DNA of 64,000 bases. Source: Dyadobacter sp. CY261 (GTDB lineage: Bacteria; Bacteroidota; Bacteroidia; Cytophagales; Spirosomataceae). Location: assembly GCF_021440085.1 (NCBI RefSeq), contig NZ_JAKCPW010000010.1, positions 248,001-312,000 on the forward strand. The letters run 5' to 3'. The position numbers and the translations under genes were made by a program. Under the pieces are notes generated by a model. It was not told where the DNA came from, ran no database searches, and worked only from the letters and a program-made list of their open reading frames with translations. Of this stretch, positions 1 to 9,305 are shown piece by piece (the first letter of the stretch is position 1; each line of letters opens with the position of its first letter).

Positions 1-3000
1 GCCGAAAGCAGGTTCAGTTCCATAAGCGTGTAGCTGAGCATATCGTTGCCTTTCGAAGCCTGGAAGAACACATTCAGATCAAACCCTTTATAACTGAAAT
101 CATTGTTCATGCCCCAGGTAAATTTCGGATGCGGGTTGCCGATAATCGTACGATCGTCGCTGTTGAGTGCGCCGTCAGGCTCGCCGGTCAGTTTGCCATT
201 TGAATCCTTTTTACCATTGATATCCCTGAATTTCTCCCCGCCGGCCACAGTTTCGAAGCCACCGCCGGGGATGAAGCTATCGCCTTCCTGATACACCCCG
301 TCATAAATCCAGCCATAGAAGCTACCTACGGGATAACCTTCGCGCAGGATCTGGGTTTGCCCCATTCCTACCATGTGGCCCGGCGCAGAGCCGTAGAGAA
401 TGTCCGTTCCGGCGGGCAGTGTCAGGATTTTGTTGCGATTCAATGAGAAGTTAATATCCGTGCTCCATTTGAATGCGCCTACGAGATTGCGGGTGTTCAA
501 TGTAAACTCAAACCCTTTGTTTTCCACCTCGCCGATGTTCTGCAATTGGTTGGTATAACCCGAATATTGAGGCAATTGGACGCTGAACAGCAAATCTTTG
601 GTAACACGGCGGTAGTAATCGACTACAAGGTTAATGCGATTATTGAACAAACTCACATCCGTACCGACGTCGAACTGATGGGTCGTTTCCCAGGTGAGAT
701 CGTCGTTCGCGACGGTGGTTGGACGGACGGCGTTCACCGGCGTGCCGTTGATGATCGTATACACATTCGAGAAACGCGCCATGGTCTGGTAAGGCTCGAT
801 CGCCTGGTTGCCCGTCAACCCGTAACTTGCCCGCCATTTCCATTGACTGATCGCCGAAATGTGCTGCATAAACGGCTCACTCGACATTTTCCACGCAAAT
901 GCGCCCGACGGGAACGTAGCCCATTTGTGGTTTTTGCTAAAATTGGAAGAACCGTCCTGACGGATATTCGCCGTGAACAGGTATTTGTCCGCTAAAGAAT
1001 AGGTCAGTCGCGCATAATAGGAAGCTAAAACCCATTCTGTCAACCCCGAATTCGGGCTTTGCCAAACAGATGAACCGCCCAGGTTCCAGTATGAAACCGC
1101 GTCTGTAATAAACGATTGTCCCGATCCACCCCAGGTTTCGCTCGACGACTTCTGGTAGGAATAGCCCGCCATCACCGACAAGTCATGCAACGAACCTATT
1201 TTTTTATTGTAGGTCAAATAGTTCTCATTCAGTAACAATGTGCTTTTCGAGCCATTTACAGTTGCGGCTCCGCCTACATTCCGGCCGTCGTTCAATGTGG
1301 TGGGCGTAAATGTGCCGGTGCGGCCGCTATTGGTCGTTGCCCCGAGCGTCACCCTGAATTTCAGGTCTTTGAAAATATCATATTCAGCATAAAGGTTGCC
1401 CTGGATACGATCCGCCAGCGATTCATTTTCCAGCTGCGTCGCAATCGCATACGGGTTGTCGATGGGATCACTCAACCGTCCGACAGTAAAACGTCCATTC
1501 GCATCACGGATCGGTTGGTCGGGCTCGAATTTCAACGCTGCCGACATCACGCCCGGCGTGAGGCCTCCCGAGCCTTCCTGCGTACGTGACTGCTGACGTG
1601 ACACGCGTTGTGCGAAAAGGTTCAACCCTAATTTCAGCCTTTTAGCTGCCTGAATGTCGATATTACTCGTAATCGAATAGCGTTTGTAGCCCGAATTGAG
1701 AATAATCCCTTTTTGGTCATAATAGGCCCCTGACACGTAGTATTTCACCGCCTCGCTGCCGCCTGCTACCGACAACTGATGGTTCTGAATGCCGCCGCGA
1801 CGGAAGATTTCGTCCTGCCAGTCAGTGTCCGCGCCTTGCGAAACGATATTGGGCCGGGCTTCCTGCACGTAATTGAGGAATTGCGAAGCATTCAGCAAGT
1901 CAAGCCGGTTGATCTCTTTCTGACTGGAAATCGAAGTATTGAAATCGATCCGTGGTTTTCCGGTAGTTCCTTTCTTGGTCGTTACCATGATCACGCCATT
2001 GGCACCGCGCGAACCATATATGGCTGTGGCCGAAGCATCTTTCAGGATTTCGATAGATTCAATGTCTTCCGGCGGAGGCAATGTGCCCCCTACGAAGCCG
2101 TCCACCACGTAAATCGGGTCGCTGCTCGCATTAATGGACGTCCCCCCGCGGATACGTACCTTGAAATTCGAACCCGGCTCCCCGTTATTGGCCTGGATTT
2201 GCACCCCTGCTGCCCGGCCTTGCAATGCCTGCACGGTTCCTAATGCCGGGTAGGCTGTCAGCTCCTGCGATTTGACGGATGCTACCGAGCCGGTCACGTC
2301 GCTTTTTTTGACAGTTCCATAACCTACCACCAGCACTTCCTCGAGTGATTTCTGGTCGGTTTTAAGGCTGACATTGATCTCAGTGCGGCTGCCCGGCTGA
2401 ATCTCCTGCGGCTCGTACCCTACAAAGCTGAAAATCAGCACGATGTTTGTATTTTCAACCGAAAAGGAATAGTTTCCTCCTGCGTCCGTGGACGTGCCCG
2501 TTTGCGTACCCTTAACAAGGATGTTCACACCCGGTAGAGGCTCCTTACTCTCAGAATCGGTCACTCGGCCTTTGATCACGATCTCATTCGCAACCTGTAA
2601 ACCGGCTCTCACCGAAGCTTCCGGCTCACCGGAAGTCCATTTCGGTGTTTCCGACGGACGGATCACGATATTCTTGCCCGAAACCTCATAGGTAAGGCCC
2701 AGCGGTACCAGAAAGTCTTCCAGCACTTTGGAAAGCTCCTGATTGGACTGCTGAATGGTCACCTTGCGCCCCGACTGGATCATTTTGGAACTGAAAATAA
2801 ACCGGACGCCTGCTTGCTTTTCGATCTGGTGCAAGACTTTCTTGATTTCAAGATCCTGCGCTTGCAGGCTAATGCGCTTGTTGAGCAGCTCCTGTGCACG
2901 CACGTCCGCCGCGAGCGCATTCCCGACCAGCCAAACCGACATTACCAATTGCGCGACGCTTATCCGCATAAGAACTAACCATTTACGATGGAACTGTACC

Positions 3001-3011
3001 GGTATTTTCAT
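1..3011 (-). CDS. SusC/RagA TonB-dependent transporter with STN domain (3' end outside window)
   Basis: This is an outer-membrane TonB-dependent transporter of the SusC/RagA class, probably importing an oligosaccharide. Reading from ATG at 3011 gives about 1003 residues before the left edge, so only the last barrel strands are missing. The order is a signal peptide (to about residue 40), an STN secretin/TonB short domain (about 45-110), a carboxypeptidase-like regulatory domain carrying GRVTDSESKEPLPGVN, the plug entry motif SLEEVLVVGYG, then the plug with EILKDASATAIYGSRGANG and the barrel. An STN domain is characteristic of transporters that signal through FecR to an ECF sigma factor, and both of those genes lie directly upstream on the same strand. 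Its SusD partner should lie off the left edge. Family certain; substrate unknown. Confidence 0.95.
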   Translation of the reverse strand, partial: MKIPVQFHRKWLVLMRISVAQLVMSVWLVGNALAADVRAQELLNKRISLQAQDLEIKKVLHQIEKQAGVRFIFSSKMIQSGRKVTIQQSNQELSKVLEDFLVPLGLTYEVSGKNIVIRPSETPKWTSGEPEASVRAGLQVANEIVIKGRVTDSESKEPLPGVNILVKGTQTGTSTDAGGNYSFSVENTNIVLIFSFVGYEPQEIQPGSRTEINVSLKTDQKSLEEVLVVGYGTVKKSDVTGSVASVKSQELTAYPALGTVQALQGRAAGVQIQANNGEPGSNFKVRIRGGTSINASSDPIYVVDGFVGGTLPPPEDIESIEILKDASATAIYGSRGANGVIMVTTKKGTTGKPRIDFNTSISSQKEINRLDLLNASQFLNYVQEARPNIVSQGADTDWQDEIFRRGGIQNHQLSVAGGSEAVKYYVSGAYYDQKGIILNSGYKRYSITSNIDIQAAKRLKLGLNLFAQRVSRQQSRTQEGSGGLTPGVMSAALKFEPDQPIRDANGRFTVGRLSDPIDNPYAIATQLENESLADRIQGNLYAEYDIFKDLKFRVTLGATTNSGRTGTFTPTTLNDGRNVGGAATVNGSKSTLLLNENYLTYNKKIGSLHDLSVMAGYSYQKSSSETWGGSGQSFITDAVSYWNLGGSSVWQSPNSGLTEWVLASYYARLTYSLADKYLFTANIRQDGSSNFSKNHKWATFPSGAFAWKMSSEPFMQHISAISQWKWRASYGLTGNQAIEPYQTMARFSNVYTIINGTPVNAVRPTTVANDDLTWETTHQFDVGTDVSLFNNRINLVVDYYRRVTKDLLFSVQLPQYSGYTNQLQNIGEVENKGFEFTLNTRNLVGAFKWSTDINFSLNRNKILTLPAGTDILYGSAPGHMVGMGQTQILREGYPVGSFYGWIYDGVYQEGDSFIPGGGFETVAGGEKFRDINGKKDSNGKLTGEPDGALNSDDRTIIGNPHPKFTWGMNNDFSYKGFDLNVFFQASKGNDMLSYTLMELNLLS

Positions 3012-3108
3012 ACATTTGAACGGTTTTGTTAATTGAAACTTGGCAAAATCTTCCTCCTCATCCCATTTGCATGAGATGTGACGGTCTGCTAACCACTGAG
3101 GATATTCA

Positions 3109-3136
3109 AGCCGGCCATGTTGACGCATGGACGGCT
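3109..3136 (-). other. Hairpin between fecR and susC
   Basis: AGCCG and CGGCT (3109-3113, 3132-3136) and the inner CCATG and CATGG (3115-3119, 3126-3130) pair around a 6-nt loop with one internal mismatch. On the minus strand it lies between the FecR stop and the SusC start and is not followed by a T run, so it is more likely a processing or attenuation stem than a full terminator. On the plus strand it is followed by TTTTTG, but no plus-strand gene ends there. Confidence 0.4.
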
Positions 3137-3142
3137 TTTTGT

Positions 3143-4258
3143 TTAATTATTTTTGCAACCTTTTCCTTCCACCACAATTCTCCCGTCGATGCTCTTATAG
3201 CTGGCCCCCACGGCTTTGCAAACCAGGTCAAGCTGCTCGTAAAGAGACATTTCCGTGAGCCGCGCGGTGATCGGGCATTCGTCCATGATATTCTTGTCGT
3301 AAATGATTTCGATACCGTAAGCACTTTGCAGTCCGGCCAGTACATCCGAAACAGGTGCCTCGTCGAATTCCAGTTGGGGCGCTGTTTTGCCATCCACCAC
3401 CACTTCGGGCTCGGGGACAATGCTTTTGGTGATTTTCACGGTCTTGCGCACGAACACCACCTGCTGGTTGGGCTCGATAACCACGCCCGTCAGCTCATGC
3501 GAGCTCCGCACCGCTATCGCATCAGGGTCTTCCCTGGAAAATACGGCTACCTTTCCTGTCTTCACAGCCACCGATACATTTTGCTCATTATCATAGGAGC
3601 GTACTGTAAAACTGGTCCCCAACACCTTCGTAACCAACTCATTGGCATACACAAAAAATGGCTTGGAAGGATCTTTGGCAATGTCAAAGAATGCTTTTCC
3701 CGAAAGAAACACTTCCCGGAGTTCCGGCTTGAAATGAGCGGGATAGCCGACTTTACTACCCGGATCGAGCGTAATGCGGCTGCCATCTTCGAGACTGATC
3801 GTTAGTGGTTGTGCAGTAGTATTAGTCGTTTCGCGCATTTCGACACCTGCTGAGGCTACGAGCAGCTCGTAGTTGACCGCCTGTTGCTGATCACGGAACC
3901 AAAATGCCCAGCTCATCCCTGCCAGTACGACAAGCACCGCGGCAATGCGCAGCGCGCGATGCATGTACCAGGGTGAGCGCGGGCTTTCGGCCTGGTCCGC
4001 ATTTCTGGCTTCGAGCCGTTCCACAATGCGTTCGACCGCTTTTCGCTTTTCGGGGTTGGACAAAGATGCGTCAGCCGGCCTGATGGACATCACCAGTTGC
4101 CGCGCCCTTTCGGCGATCTCACGTTTGTCCGGATTAGCTGTAAGCCAGTTTTGCCAGGTCTCGTCGTCCTCACGCGTGGGGTTCAGTACCCAGTTGCGAA
4201 ACGATTTATCCCATACAAACTCTTCCAGACTAAAATCGCGGTAACGGTCCATGTTCAA
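3143..4258 (-). CDS. FecR-family anti-sigma factor
   Basis: This is an inner-membrane anti-sigma factor (371 aa) that would hold the neighbouring ECF sigma factor and relay substrate binding by the STN-bearing SusC downstream. The N-terminal 90 residues are cytoplasmic. A single membrane segment lies near residues 103-122 (LRIAAVLVVLAGMSWAFWF). The periplasmic FecR domain follows, with the typical LEDGSRITLDPGSKV and GKAFFDIAKDPSKPFFVYA stretches. The last ~75 residues look like the DUF4974/STN-like C-terminal domain usual in Bacteroidota FecR proteins. It lies 87 bp after the sigma gene and 131 bp before susC on the same strand, a standard trans-envelope signalling cassette. A second possible start is ATG at 4252. 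Confidence 0.93.
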   Translation of the reverse strand: MNMDRYRDFSLEEFVWDKSFRNWVLNPTREDDETWQNWLTANPDKREIAERARQLVMSIRPADASLSNPEKRKAVERIVERLEARNADQAESPRSPWYMHRALRIAAVLVVLAGMSWAFWFRDQQQAVNYELLVASAGVEMRETTNTTAQPLTISLEDGSRITLDPGSKVGYPAHFKPELREVFLSGKAFFDIAKDPSKPFFVYANELVTKVLGTSFTVRSYDNEQNVSVAVKTGKVAVFSREDPDAIAVRSSHELTGVVIEPNQQVVFVRKTVKITKSIVPEPEVVVDGKTAPQLEFDEAPVSDVLAGLQSAYGIEIIYDKNIMDECPITARLTEMSLYEQLDLVCKAVGASYKSIDGRIVVEGKGCKNN

Positions 4259-4345
4259 AATTTAGCTTTCAAACACCATTAGACCGCCGCCGCAGCGGGA
4301 TACTGTATTTTTTTGATTTTTTTTGAAATTTTTAAATGAGGTATT

Positions 4346-4957
4346 TCAAATCCAAAAGGGCCAGGCCAGGAACGCCGACACAATGGCCTTCCAGTGCGAT
4401 TTGATAAACTTGAATGCTTCTTGCAGCAGGTTCGAGACAGACTGAGGCTGAATGTCCATCACCATCGCGATCTCTTCGCGTTCCATATCATTATAAAAAC
4501 GGAGATAAACGGCCTCTTTCTGCCTTTTGGGAAGCTCATTGAGCATTTCGGTCATCCGTGAGGCCAGCAGCCAGTCACTCTCGGATGCGATCAACCGGTA
4601 TTCAGCGCTGAATTCCACGTCGAAAACCATATCCGCCTCGCTATAATAGTCCATGCAATCCATGCGCAGGCGCGATGCGACCCTGTGCAACCTCCGACGA
4701 AGCGAAGCAAGCAGATAGGGTTTTGGTGGGATATCGGAGTTTAATCCATTCCGTTTTTCCCAAATTTCCAGAAATATATCCTGGATACAGTCCTTAATCA
4801 GTTCCCGGTCGCTATTGAATTTTGTACCGTAATGGAAGAGCAGGTCGTAGGTCCGGTTGATCAGTTGTTCATAACTGGTGACATCCCCTGCAAGCATTTT
4901 CCGCCACAGATTTTGCTCTTCTTCGAAATGCAGTTCCGGACGGATAGTGGTTCCCAT
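4346..4957 (-). CDS. ECF RNA polymerase sigma factor (FecI/SigZ-like)
   Basis: This is a 203-aa extracytoplasmic-function sigma factor. Region 2 is visible at about residues 30-95 (YDLLFHYGTKF... IKDCIQDIFLEIWEKR), and region 4 with its helix-turn-helix at about 135-190 (LNELPKRQKEAVYLRFYN, then MVMDIQPQSVSNLLQEAF). The protein ends in a hydrophobic, Trp-rich tail (AFLAWPFWI), often seen in Bacteroidota members of this family. It is the first gene of the sigma/FecR/SusC cassette and presumably activates the downstream susC when the transporter is loaded. No inducer can be read from the sequence. Confidence 0.93.
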   Translation of the reverse strand: MGTTIRPELHFEEEQNLWRKMLAGDVTSYEQLINRTYDLLFHYGTKFNSDRELIKDCIQDIFLEIWEKRNGLNSDIPPKPYLLASLRRRLHRVASRLRMDCMDYYSEADMVFDVEFSAEYRLIASESDWLLASRMTEMLNELPKRQKEAVYLRFYNDMEREEIAMVMDIQPQSVSNLLQEAFKFIKSHWKAIVSAFLAWPFWI

Positions 4958-5187
4958 GAATGCGGATTTATGAATTTTAGTCAGGCTTTGATGGTTAGAA
5001 GCTGATATTCCCGCATTTTTACTATATACGTCTTATTTTATCTGACTTTAATTATATCAACCAGACAGCGCTTGGAACCGAGCCGTGGTGCGTACAGATC
5101 GACTTTTTTATTCATCCTAATCCTTTATTTTCTCTACCTGCAAAGTATATACGCAAAAAGCGCAGAAGCAAGCTGTGGCCATTGCAG

Positions 5188-5718
5188 CTATTTTTTAAAC
5201 ATAGGTAACGGATTGAGTGGATGGCGGAAGAAATTCGCCCCGATCTTTTGGAGCAGAAAAACATGAAAGCCGGCATTAGGGAACTGCTGGCGCAGCTGAC
5301 TGAGCAATTTCCGGTTGGCTCCGAATGTGAGCACACCCAACGACACATCGGTCCAGTCAGCCTTTCGGAAAGTTTCGGCGGTTATGGAAAATGCCCCGCG
5401 GTAAGGGCGGACTTTGTGGTGCCAAAAGATCATGTCGGTGATCTCGGAAATGAGCGCTTCTTGCTTAGTGTCTTTCAGATAAAGTTCCGCTTGCAAAATG
5501 GAGGGGGGCAGGTAATCAATGGTGTGGTCTGTCCAGATGCCAATATCGTGGAATACTGCTGCTATGGCGTATTTATCGCGGTTCTCAGGATTTGCGTCAC
5601 GCATGAGGCAGGTTTCGAAAACTCTGTAAACGTGGTTGGAATACTTTTCAAGGTCAACACCGATTTCCTGCCTGAAACGTCCGAGCAGTTCGTCGATGAG
5701 CGGTTCATGATCTCGCAT
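5188..5718 (-). CDS. HD-domain phosphohydrolase family protein
   Basis: This is a 176-aa cytoplasmic protein with an HD metal-binding core: H29 in the first helix, the HD pair H57-D58 in VFHDIGIW, two further histidines in FWHHKVRP, and a late Asp in RKADWTDV. HD proteins of this size usually hydrolyse phosphate esters of nucleotides or related small molecules; the substrate cannot be told here. It stands alone between the sigma-factor cassette and the ABC importer operon, with about 230 bp of empty sequence on its 3' side. No signal peptide or membrane segment is seen. Confidence 0.8.
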   Translation of the reverse strand: MRDHEPLIDELLGRFRQEIGVDLEKYSNHVYRVFETCLMRDANPENRDKYAIAAVFHDIGIWTDHTIDYLPPSILQAELYLKDTKQEALISEITDMIFWHHKVRPYRGAFSITAETFRKADWTDVSLGVLTFGANRKLLSQLRQQFPNAGFHVFLLQKIGANFFRHPLNPLPMFKK

Positions 5719-5820
5719 TGCGCAAATTTTGAGTGAATGCGATAATTTACAGATAATCAGGAGAACAGCGCGAATCCCGACATTAATTTATCGTGTAATC
5801 CGCATCGGAAACCTGTAAGC

Positions 5821-5938
5821 TCACACATTCACAACCTCCCGCTTATGCTCCATGACCAGAATGGACCGCTGCGCCGGCCAATGCACCAAATCCTTCGAAC
5901 CCGCATAACCGGTTTCGGTCCATGTATTTTGATCTCAT
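5821..5938 (-). pseudogene. Remnant of a glycoside-hydrolase-like C-terminus
   Basis: Between two in-frame stops the minus strand reads about 38 codons containing TWTETGYAGSKDLVHWP, ending in a TGA at 5821. The phrase GYA-SKDLVHW is typical of beta-propeller glycoside hydrolases such as the GH43/GH32 type. There is no start codon and no room for the rest of such a domain, so this is probably the leftover 3' end of a deleted gene. The rest of 5719-6037 shows nothing else recognisable. Confidence 0.4.
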
Positions 5939-6037
5939 GCCGTTAATAATAGGATTGCGTGAGTCGGGTGGCAAAAAAGCATTAAGTTAGAGAAGTAATT
6001 ATAAAAGCATAAGTCCTGGTTTCCACACATAAACGCC

Positions 6038-7087
6038 CTACTCATTCTTAGCATTTGCCTTATCAATAATCACTGCCAGCAAAATCACCAAGCCCTTCAC
6101 CACCTGCTGCCAGAACGGTGACACATTTAAAAGCACCAGCCCATTATTCAATACACCAATAATAATTGCCCCCTGCACAGTACCCAGAATGCTCCCGCGT
6201 CCGCCTGAGAGCGATGTGCCTCCGATCACAACGGCGGCGATGGAGTCGAGTTCGTAGCTGATTCCCGCGTTCGGTTGGGCGGAGTCGAGGCGCGAAGTGA
6301 CCATGATCCCGCCCACCGCGGCGAGCGCTCCGGCAATGGTATAGACGATTATTTTAACTCTGCTGACATGAATCCCCGACAACCGCGAGGCACTTTCATT
6401 TCCACCGATCGCGTAAATGTAGCGACCTATGCGCGTTTTCTCAGTGAGGAAAACGGCGAACGCTACCACGACAATTGAAATCCAGACCGGCACCGGAATG
6501 GCCAGAAACCAGCCTGTACCGATGAACTGGAACGTCTCCCCCAGCCCGCTGATCGGAAAACCGCCGGTCCAAAGCATGGTAAGCCCCCGCGCTACCGTGA
6601 GCATGGCCAGTGTGGCGACAAACGGCGGCACGCTGAAACGTGTAATGGCCCAGCCGTTGAATGCACCTAACGCCGAGCCGGTGACCGCGCCGACCAGAGT
6701 AGCGCCAAGCAGCGTAAAGCCGATAAAAAGGTTTAGGGAAGGTATCTCAATGCCATTTTTCAGTAAGCCGGCTGTGATGGCCCCACATAATGCCAATACC
6801 GAGCCAACCGATAAATCGATTCCGGCCGTGAGAACGATCAAAGTCATGCCTACGGAAATGCAGATATTGACAGAAATCTGGCGCATGACGTTCCAGAGGT
6901 TGGAAAAAGTCAGAAACTTGTCCGACAGGATGCTTAATGCAAGGCATAGCAGAAAAAGCGCGATCAAAGACTGAAAGCGCGCGATCGGAAACCGGTTCTG
7001 CAATGCAAGCGATCGGCCGTCGGCACCCGATGGTCGGCCGTCAGCCGCAGACTTCTCCCCCGCTATTGGTTGTATGTTTTGTGGCAT
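6038..7087 (-). CDS. Ribose-type (CUT2) sugar ABC transporter permease
   Basis: This is the membrane subunit (349 aa) of a carbohydrate-uptake ABC importer of the RbsC/XylH type. It has about eight to ten hydrophobic segments and the family signatures LTAGIDLSVGSVLAL and VVIGGTSLSGGRGSILGT. The first ~30 residues are hydrophilic and unusual (DGRPSGADGRSL) and look like translated short repeats shared with the end of the preceding ATPase gene. It is the last gene of the operon, 15 bp after the ATPase. Members of this class carry ribose, xylose, galactose, apiose and similar monosaccharides; with a split transketolase and an isomerase upstream in the operon, a pentose is likely. Confidence 0.92.
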   Translation of the reverse strand: MPQNIQPIAGEKSAADGRPSGADGRSLALQNRFPIARFQSLIALFLLCLALSILSDKFLTFSNLWNVMRQISVNICISVGMTLIVLTAGIDLSVGSVLALCGAITAGLLKNGIEIPSLNLFIGFTLLGATLVGAVTGSALGAFNGWAITRFSVPPFVATLAMLTVARGLTMLWTGGFPISGLGETFQFIGTGWFLAIPVPVWISIVVVAFAVFLTEKTRIGRYIYAIGGNESASRLSGIHVSRVKIIVYTIAGALAAVGGIMVTSRLDSAQPNAGISYELDSIAAVVIGGTSLSGGRGSILGTVQGAIIIGVLNNGLVLLNVSPFWQQVVKGLVILLAVIIDKANAKNE

Positions 7088-7150
7088 ATGCGATTGTTCG
7101 TTCTATGGGGTTTGACCGCCGACGGCCGACCACTGACCGCCGACTGCGGT
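7000..7150. repeat. Short GC-rich repeats at the ATPase/permease gene junction
   Basis: On the minus strand, GTCGGCGGTCA occurs twice around GTGGTCGGCC at the end of the ATPase gene. Related GACGGCCGA units occur twice at the start of the permease gene. They are translated into the low-complexity ends of both proteins. This looks like a small intergenic repeat family that expanded into both reading frames. Confidence 0.5.
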
Positions 7151-8668
7151 ATGGGTGGCGCCGATAGCCGCTTTTAATATTCCGTCTTCTGTGGCTTCGC
7201 TGGCTGAGAATTCGCCATTTATCCGGCCTTCGGTCATCACCAATATGCGGTCGGAAAGGGCCAGGATTTCGGGGAGCTCGGAGGATACGACGAGAATGCC
7301 CAATCCATCGTTCGCAAGACGGATAATGAGTTTGTAAATTTCAGTTTTAGCATTAATATCAATACCGCGCGTCGGTTCATCGAGGAGCATCAACTTCGGG
7401 CGTGTCGCGAGCCATTTGGCGAGAACGATTTTCTGCTGGTTACCACCACTGAGGTTTTGGGCCTTTTGCGATTTGGAAGGAGTTTTAATGCGCAGTTCGC
7501 CGATGTAATGGTCGGCCAGGTCGCATTCTTTGCTGTCGCTGAGCGTGCCCAGGTTTTCCATTTGCTCTAATGTGGTGAGGCTGATGTTGTTTTTCACGTC
7601 CAGACCGAGCACCAAACCATCCTTCTTACGGTCCTCTGGCACGAGCGCGAGTCCGGCTGCAATGGCACGCGAAGGCGAATCGCAACAAACCTGCTGACCA
7701 TCAATGAGCACCTGCCCGCTCGTGTGTGCCGGGTGCAGGCCGAAAATCGACTCCAATAGTTCCGTCCGCCCTGCTCCCATCAGACCAAAAAGCCCTACAA
7801 TCTCTCCCCTACCTATATTGAAAGATACATCATGCAACACATTCCCCGCTTTCGCCCTACTTTTCAGGTTCAGATTTTTCACTTCCAGCAAGGGCTCGCA
7901 TGCGCCACGGTCTGCCATTTTACGCATGACCTCGATTTTCCGGCCTACCATTTTGCTGATCAGCTTGTCCTGCGTCATACCGGCCATTTCCCCGGATTCG
8001 ATGCTTTTGCCGTCGCGGAGCACCACGTAGTTGTCGGCAATGCGGAAAAGCTCGTCGAGTTTGTGGGAGACGTAAACGATGGCTTTATTTTGTGCTTTGA
8101 GGTCGGCGATAATATCGAATAACACTTCCACTTCACTGCCGGTAATGGCCGAAGTCGGTTCGTCCATGATAATGAGCTCGGCATCGGAGAGCAATGCTTT
8201 GGCGATCTCGACGATCTGCTGCTGGCCTACTTTAAGTTTAAAAACCTGGGACTCTGGATTTACTTTGAGTTTAAGCCGGTCGAGGATTTCCTGCGTCTTT
8301 TTGCGCATCCGGCTTTTGTCCATGGTACCATATTGCGTCACCAGTTCACGGCCCAGGAAAATATTTTCGGTAATAGTGAGATAGGGGATGAGGTTCAGCT
8401 CCTGATGAATAATGACCACACCCTGTTGCTGAGCATCTTTCGGGCCAGTAAATCGCACAGGCTCGCCTTTGTAATGGATTTCACCCTCAAAATCAGGATA
8501 AACCCCCGAAAGGATTTTCATCAACGTCGACTTTCCTGCGCCATTCTCCCCGATCAGCGCCGTCACTTTTCCTGCTTCAATCGATAACGAAACGTCGTCC
8601 AGGGCAATTACGCCCGGGAACCGCTTGGTAATTTGCTTCACTTCCAACAATGTCGCTGTGTCCGTCAT
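7103..8668 (-). CDS. Ribose-type (CUT2) sugar ABC transporter ATP-binding protein
   Basis: This is a double-ATPase subunit (521 aa) like RbsA. The first cassette has Walker A GENGAGKST near residue 40, Walker B LIIMDEPTSAI, and EIAKAL in the signature region. The second has the degenerate P-loop GLMGAGRTE, LSGGNQQKIVLAKWL and LMLLDEPTRGIDI, the normal pattern in this class. The C-terminus carries an extra repeat-derived tail (AVGGQWSAVGGQTP), making it slightly longer than typical RbsA. Its start overlaps the DUF2291 gene by 4 bp (ATGA), which indicates translational coupling. Confidence 0.95.
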   Translation of the reverse strand: MTDTATLLEVKQITKRFPGVIALDDVSLSIEAGKVTALIGENGAGKSTLMKILSGVYPDFEGEIHYKGEPVRFTGPKDAQQQGVVIIHQELNLIPYLTITENIFLGRELVTQYGTMDKSRMRKKTQEILDRLKLKVNPESQVFKLKVGQQQIVEIAKALLSDAELIIMDEPTSAITGSEVEVLFDIIADLKAQNKAIVYVSHKLDELFRIADNYVVLRDGKSIESGEMAGMTQDKLISKMVGRKIEVMRKMADRGACEPLLEVKNLNLKSRAKAGNVLHDVSFNIGRGEIVGLFGLMGAGRTELLESIFGLHPAHTSGQVLIDGQQVCCDSPSRAIAAGLALVPEDRKKDGLVLGLDVKNNISLTTLEQMENLGTLSDSKECDLADHYIGELRIKTPSKSQKAQNLSGGNQQKIVLAKWLATRPKLMLLDEPTRGIDINAKTEIYKLIIRLANDGLGILVVSSELPEILALSDRILVMTEGRINGEFSASEATEDGILKAAIGATHTAVGGQWSAVGGQTP

Positions 8669-9303
8669 GGCTTTTCGATTTGGAGACTTACCGGAATGAT
8701 TTCAATGTTGCCGGTTTGCAAATGCGCCCGGTTCAGTTCAATAGCGCCGTGGAATGCAACACGGTCGCCTTTTTGGACTTTGGATTTAAATGGCGGTACT
8801 ACCTTTTCGCGAATTATCTTGTTGATTTCCGCCGACACGTTATTGAAATCCATCGAATTGGCAAATGCATTGATATCGATCGCGCCCGAGGCATCGCGGA
8901 CAGCGTTCCCGAAAATGTATTCCGTCGCAATGCGCACCTGAGGCGTGACTGCCTTTCCATTCGCATCCGTCAATTGCACCGAAACTTCATTTTCATCTAC
9001 ATCGGTTACAACGCCCCGCCCCTTTACCAGGAAATAGCGGATGTTACCAATGCCCAATGCGTGCGAATGCTCATTAAATGCCTTCTCTTTGTCGGCTTTT
9101 AAAAGCGAGGTCAATGCGTTTAAGTTCATGGCTTTTGATAAGCCGGGCGTCAGCTTCTTTTCCCAGAAATCTTTGGCATAACCCGCAGCATCGAAAACGG
9201 TGTTACCGGCTTTCACCTCATCCAGTTTTTTGAAATACACCGAATTGTAAGCCAGCAATGCAATGGCTGCCGCGTAAATCAGGTATCGGATCGGTTTAGG
9301 CAT
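8665..9303 (-). CDS. DUF2291 family periplasmic protein of sugar ABC operon
   Basis: This is a 212-aa protein with an N-terminal hydrophobic anchor (YLIYAAAIALLAYNSVYF) and a periplasmic body. It resembles DUF2291, a family found next to ribose-type importers whose biochemical role is unknown. Recognisable parts are the block around YAKDFWEKKLTPGL, the middle block with RYFLVKGRGVVTDVDENEVSVQL, and the C-terminal FHGAIELNRAHLQTGNIEIIPV. It sits 2 bp after the binding-protein gene and overlaps the ATPase gene by 4 bp, so it is part of the transport module. No lipobox Cys is seen, unlike many DUF2291 lipoproteins. Confidence 0.75.
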   Translation of the reverse strand: MPKPIRYLIYAAAIALLAYNSVYFKKLDEVKAGNTVFDAAGYAKDFWEKKLTPGLSKAMNLNALTSLLKADKEKAFNEHSHALGIGNIRYFLVKGRGVVTDVDENEVSVQLTDANGKAVTPQVRIATEYIFGNAVRDASGAIDINAFANSMDFNNVSAEINKIIREKVVPPFKSKVQKGDRVAFHGAIELNRAHLQTGNIEIIPVSLQIEKP

Positions 9304-9305
9304 AG

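Noticed and set aside
546-995. Plus-strand open frame of about 150 codons inside the first susC
   Set aside because: It is antisense to a well-supported transporter gene and has no recognisable protein features.
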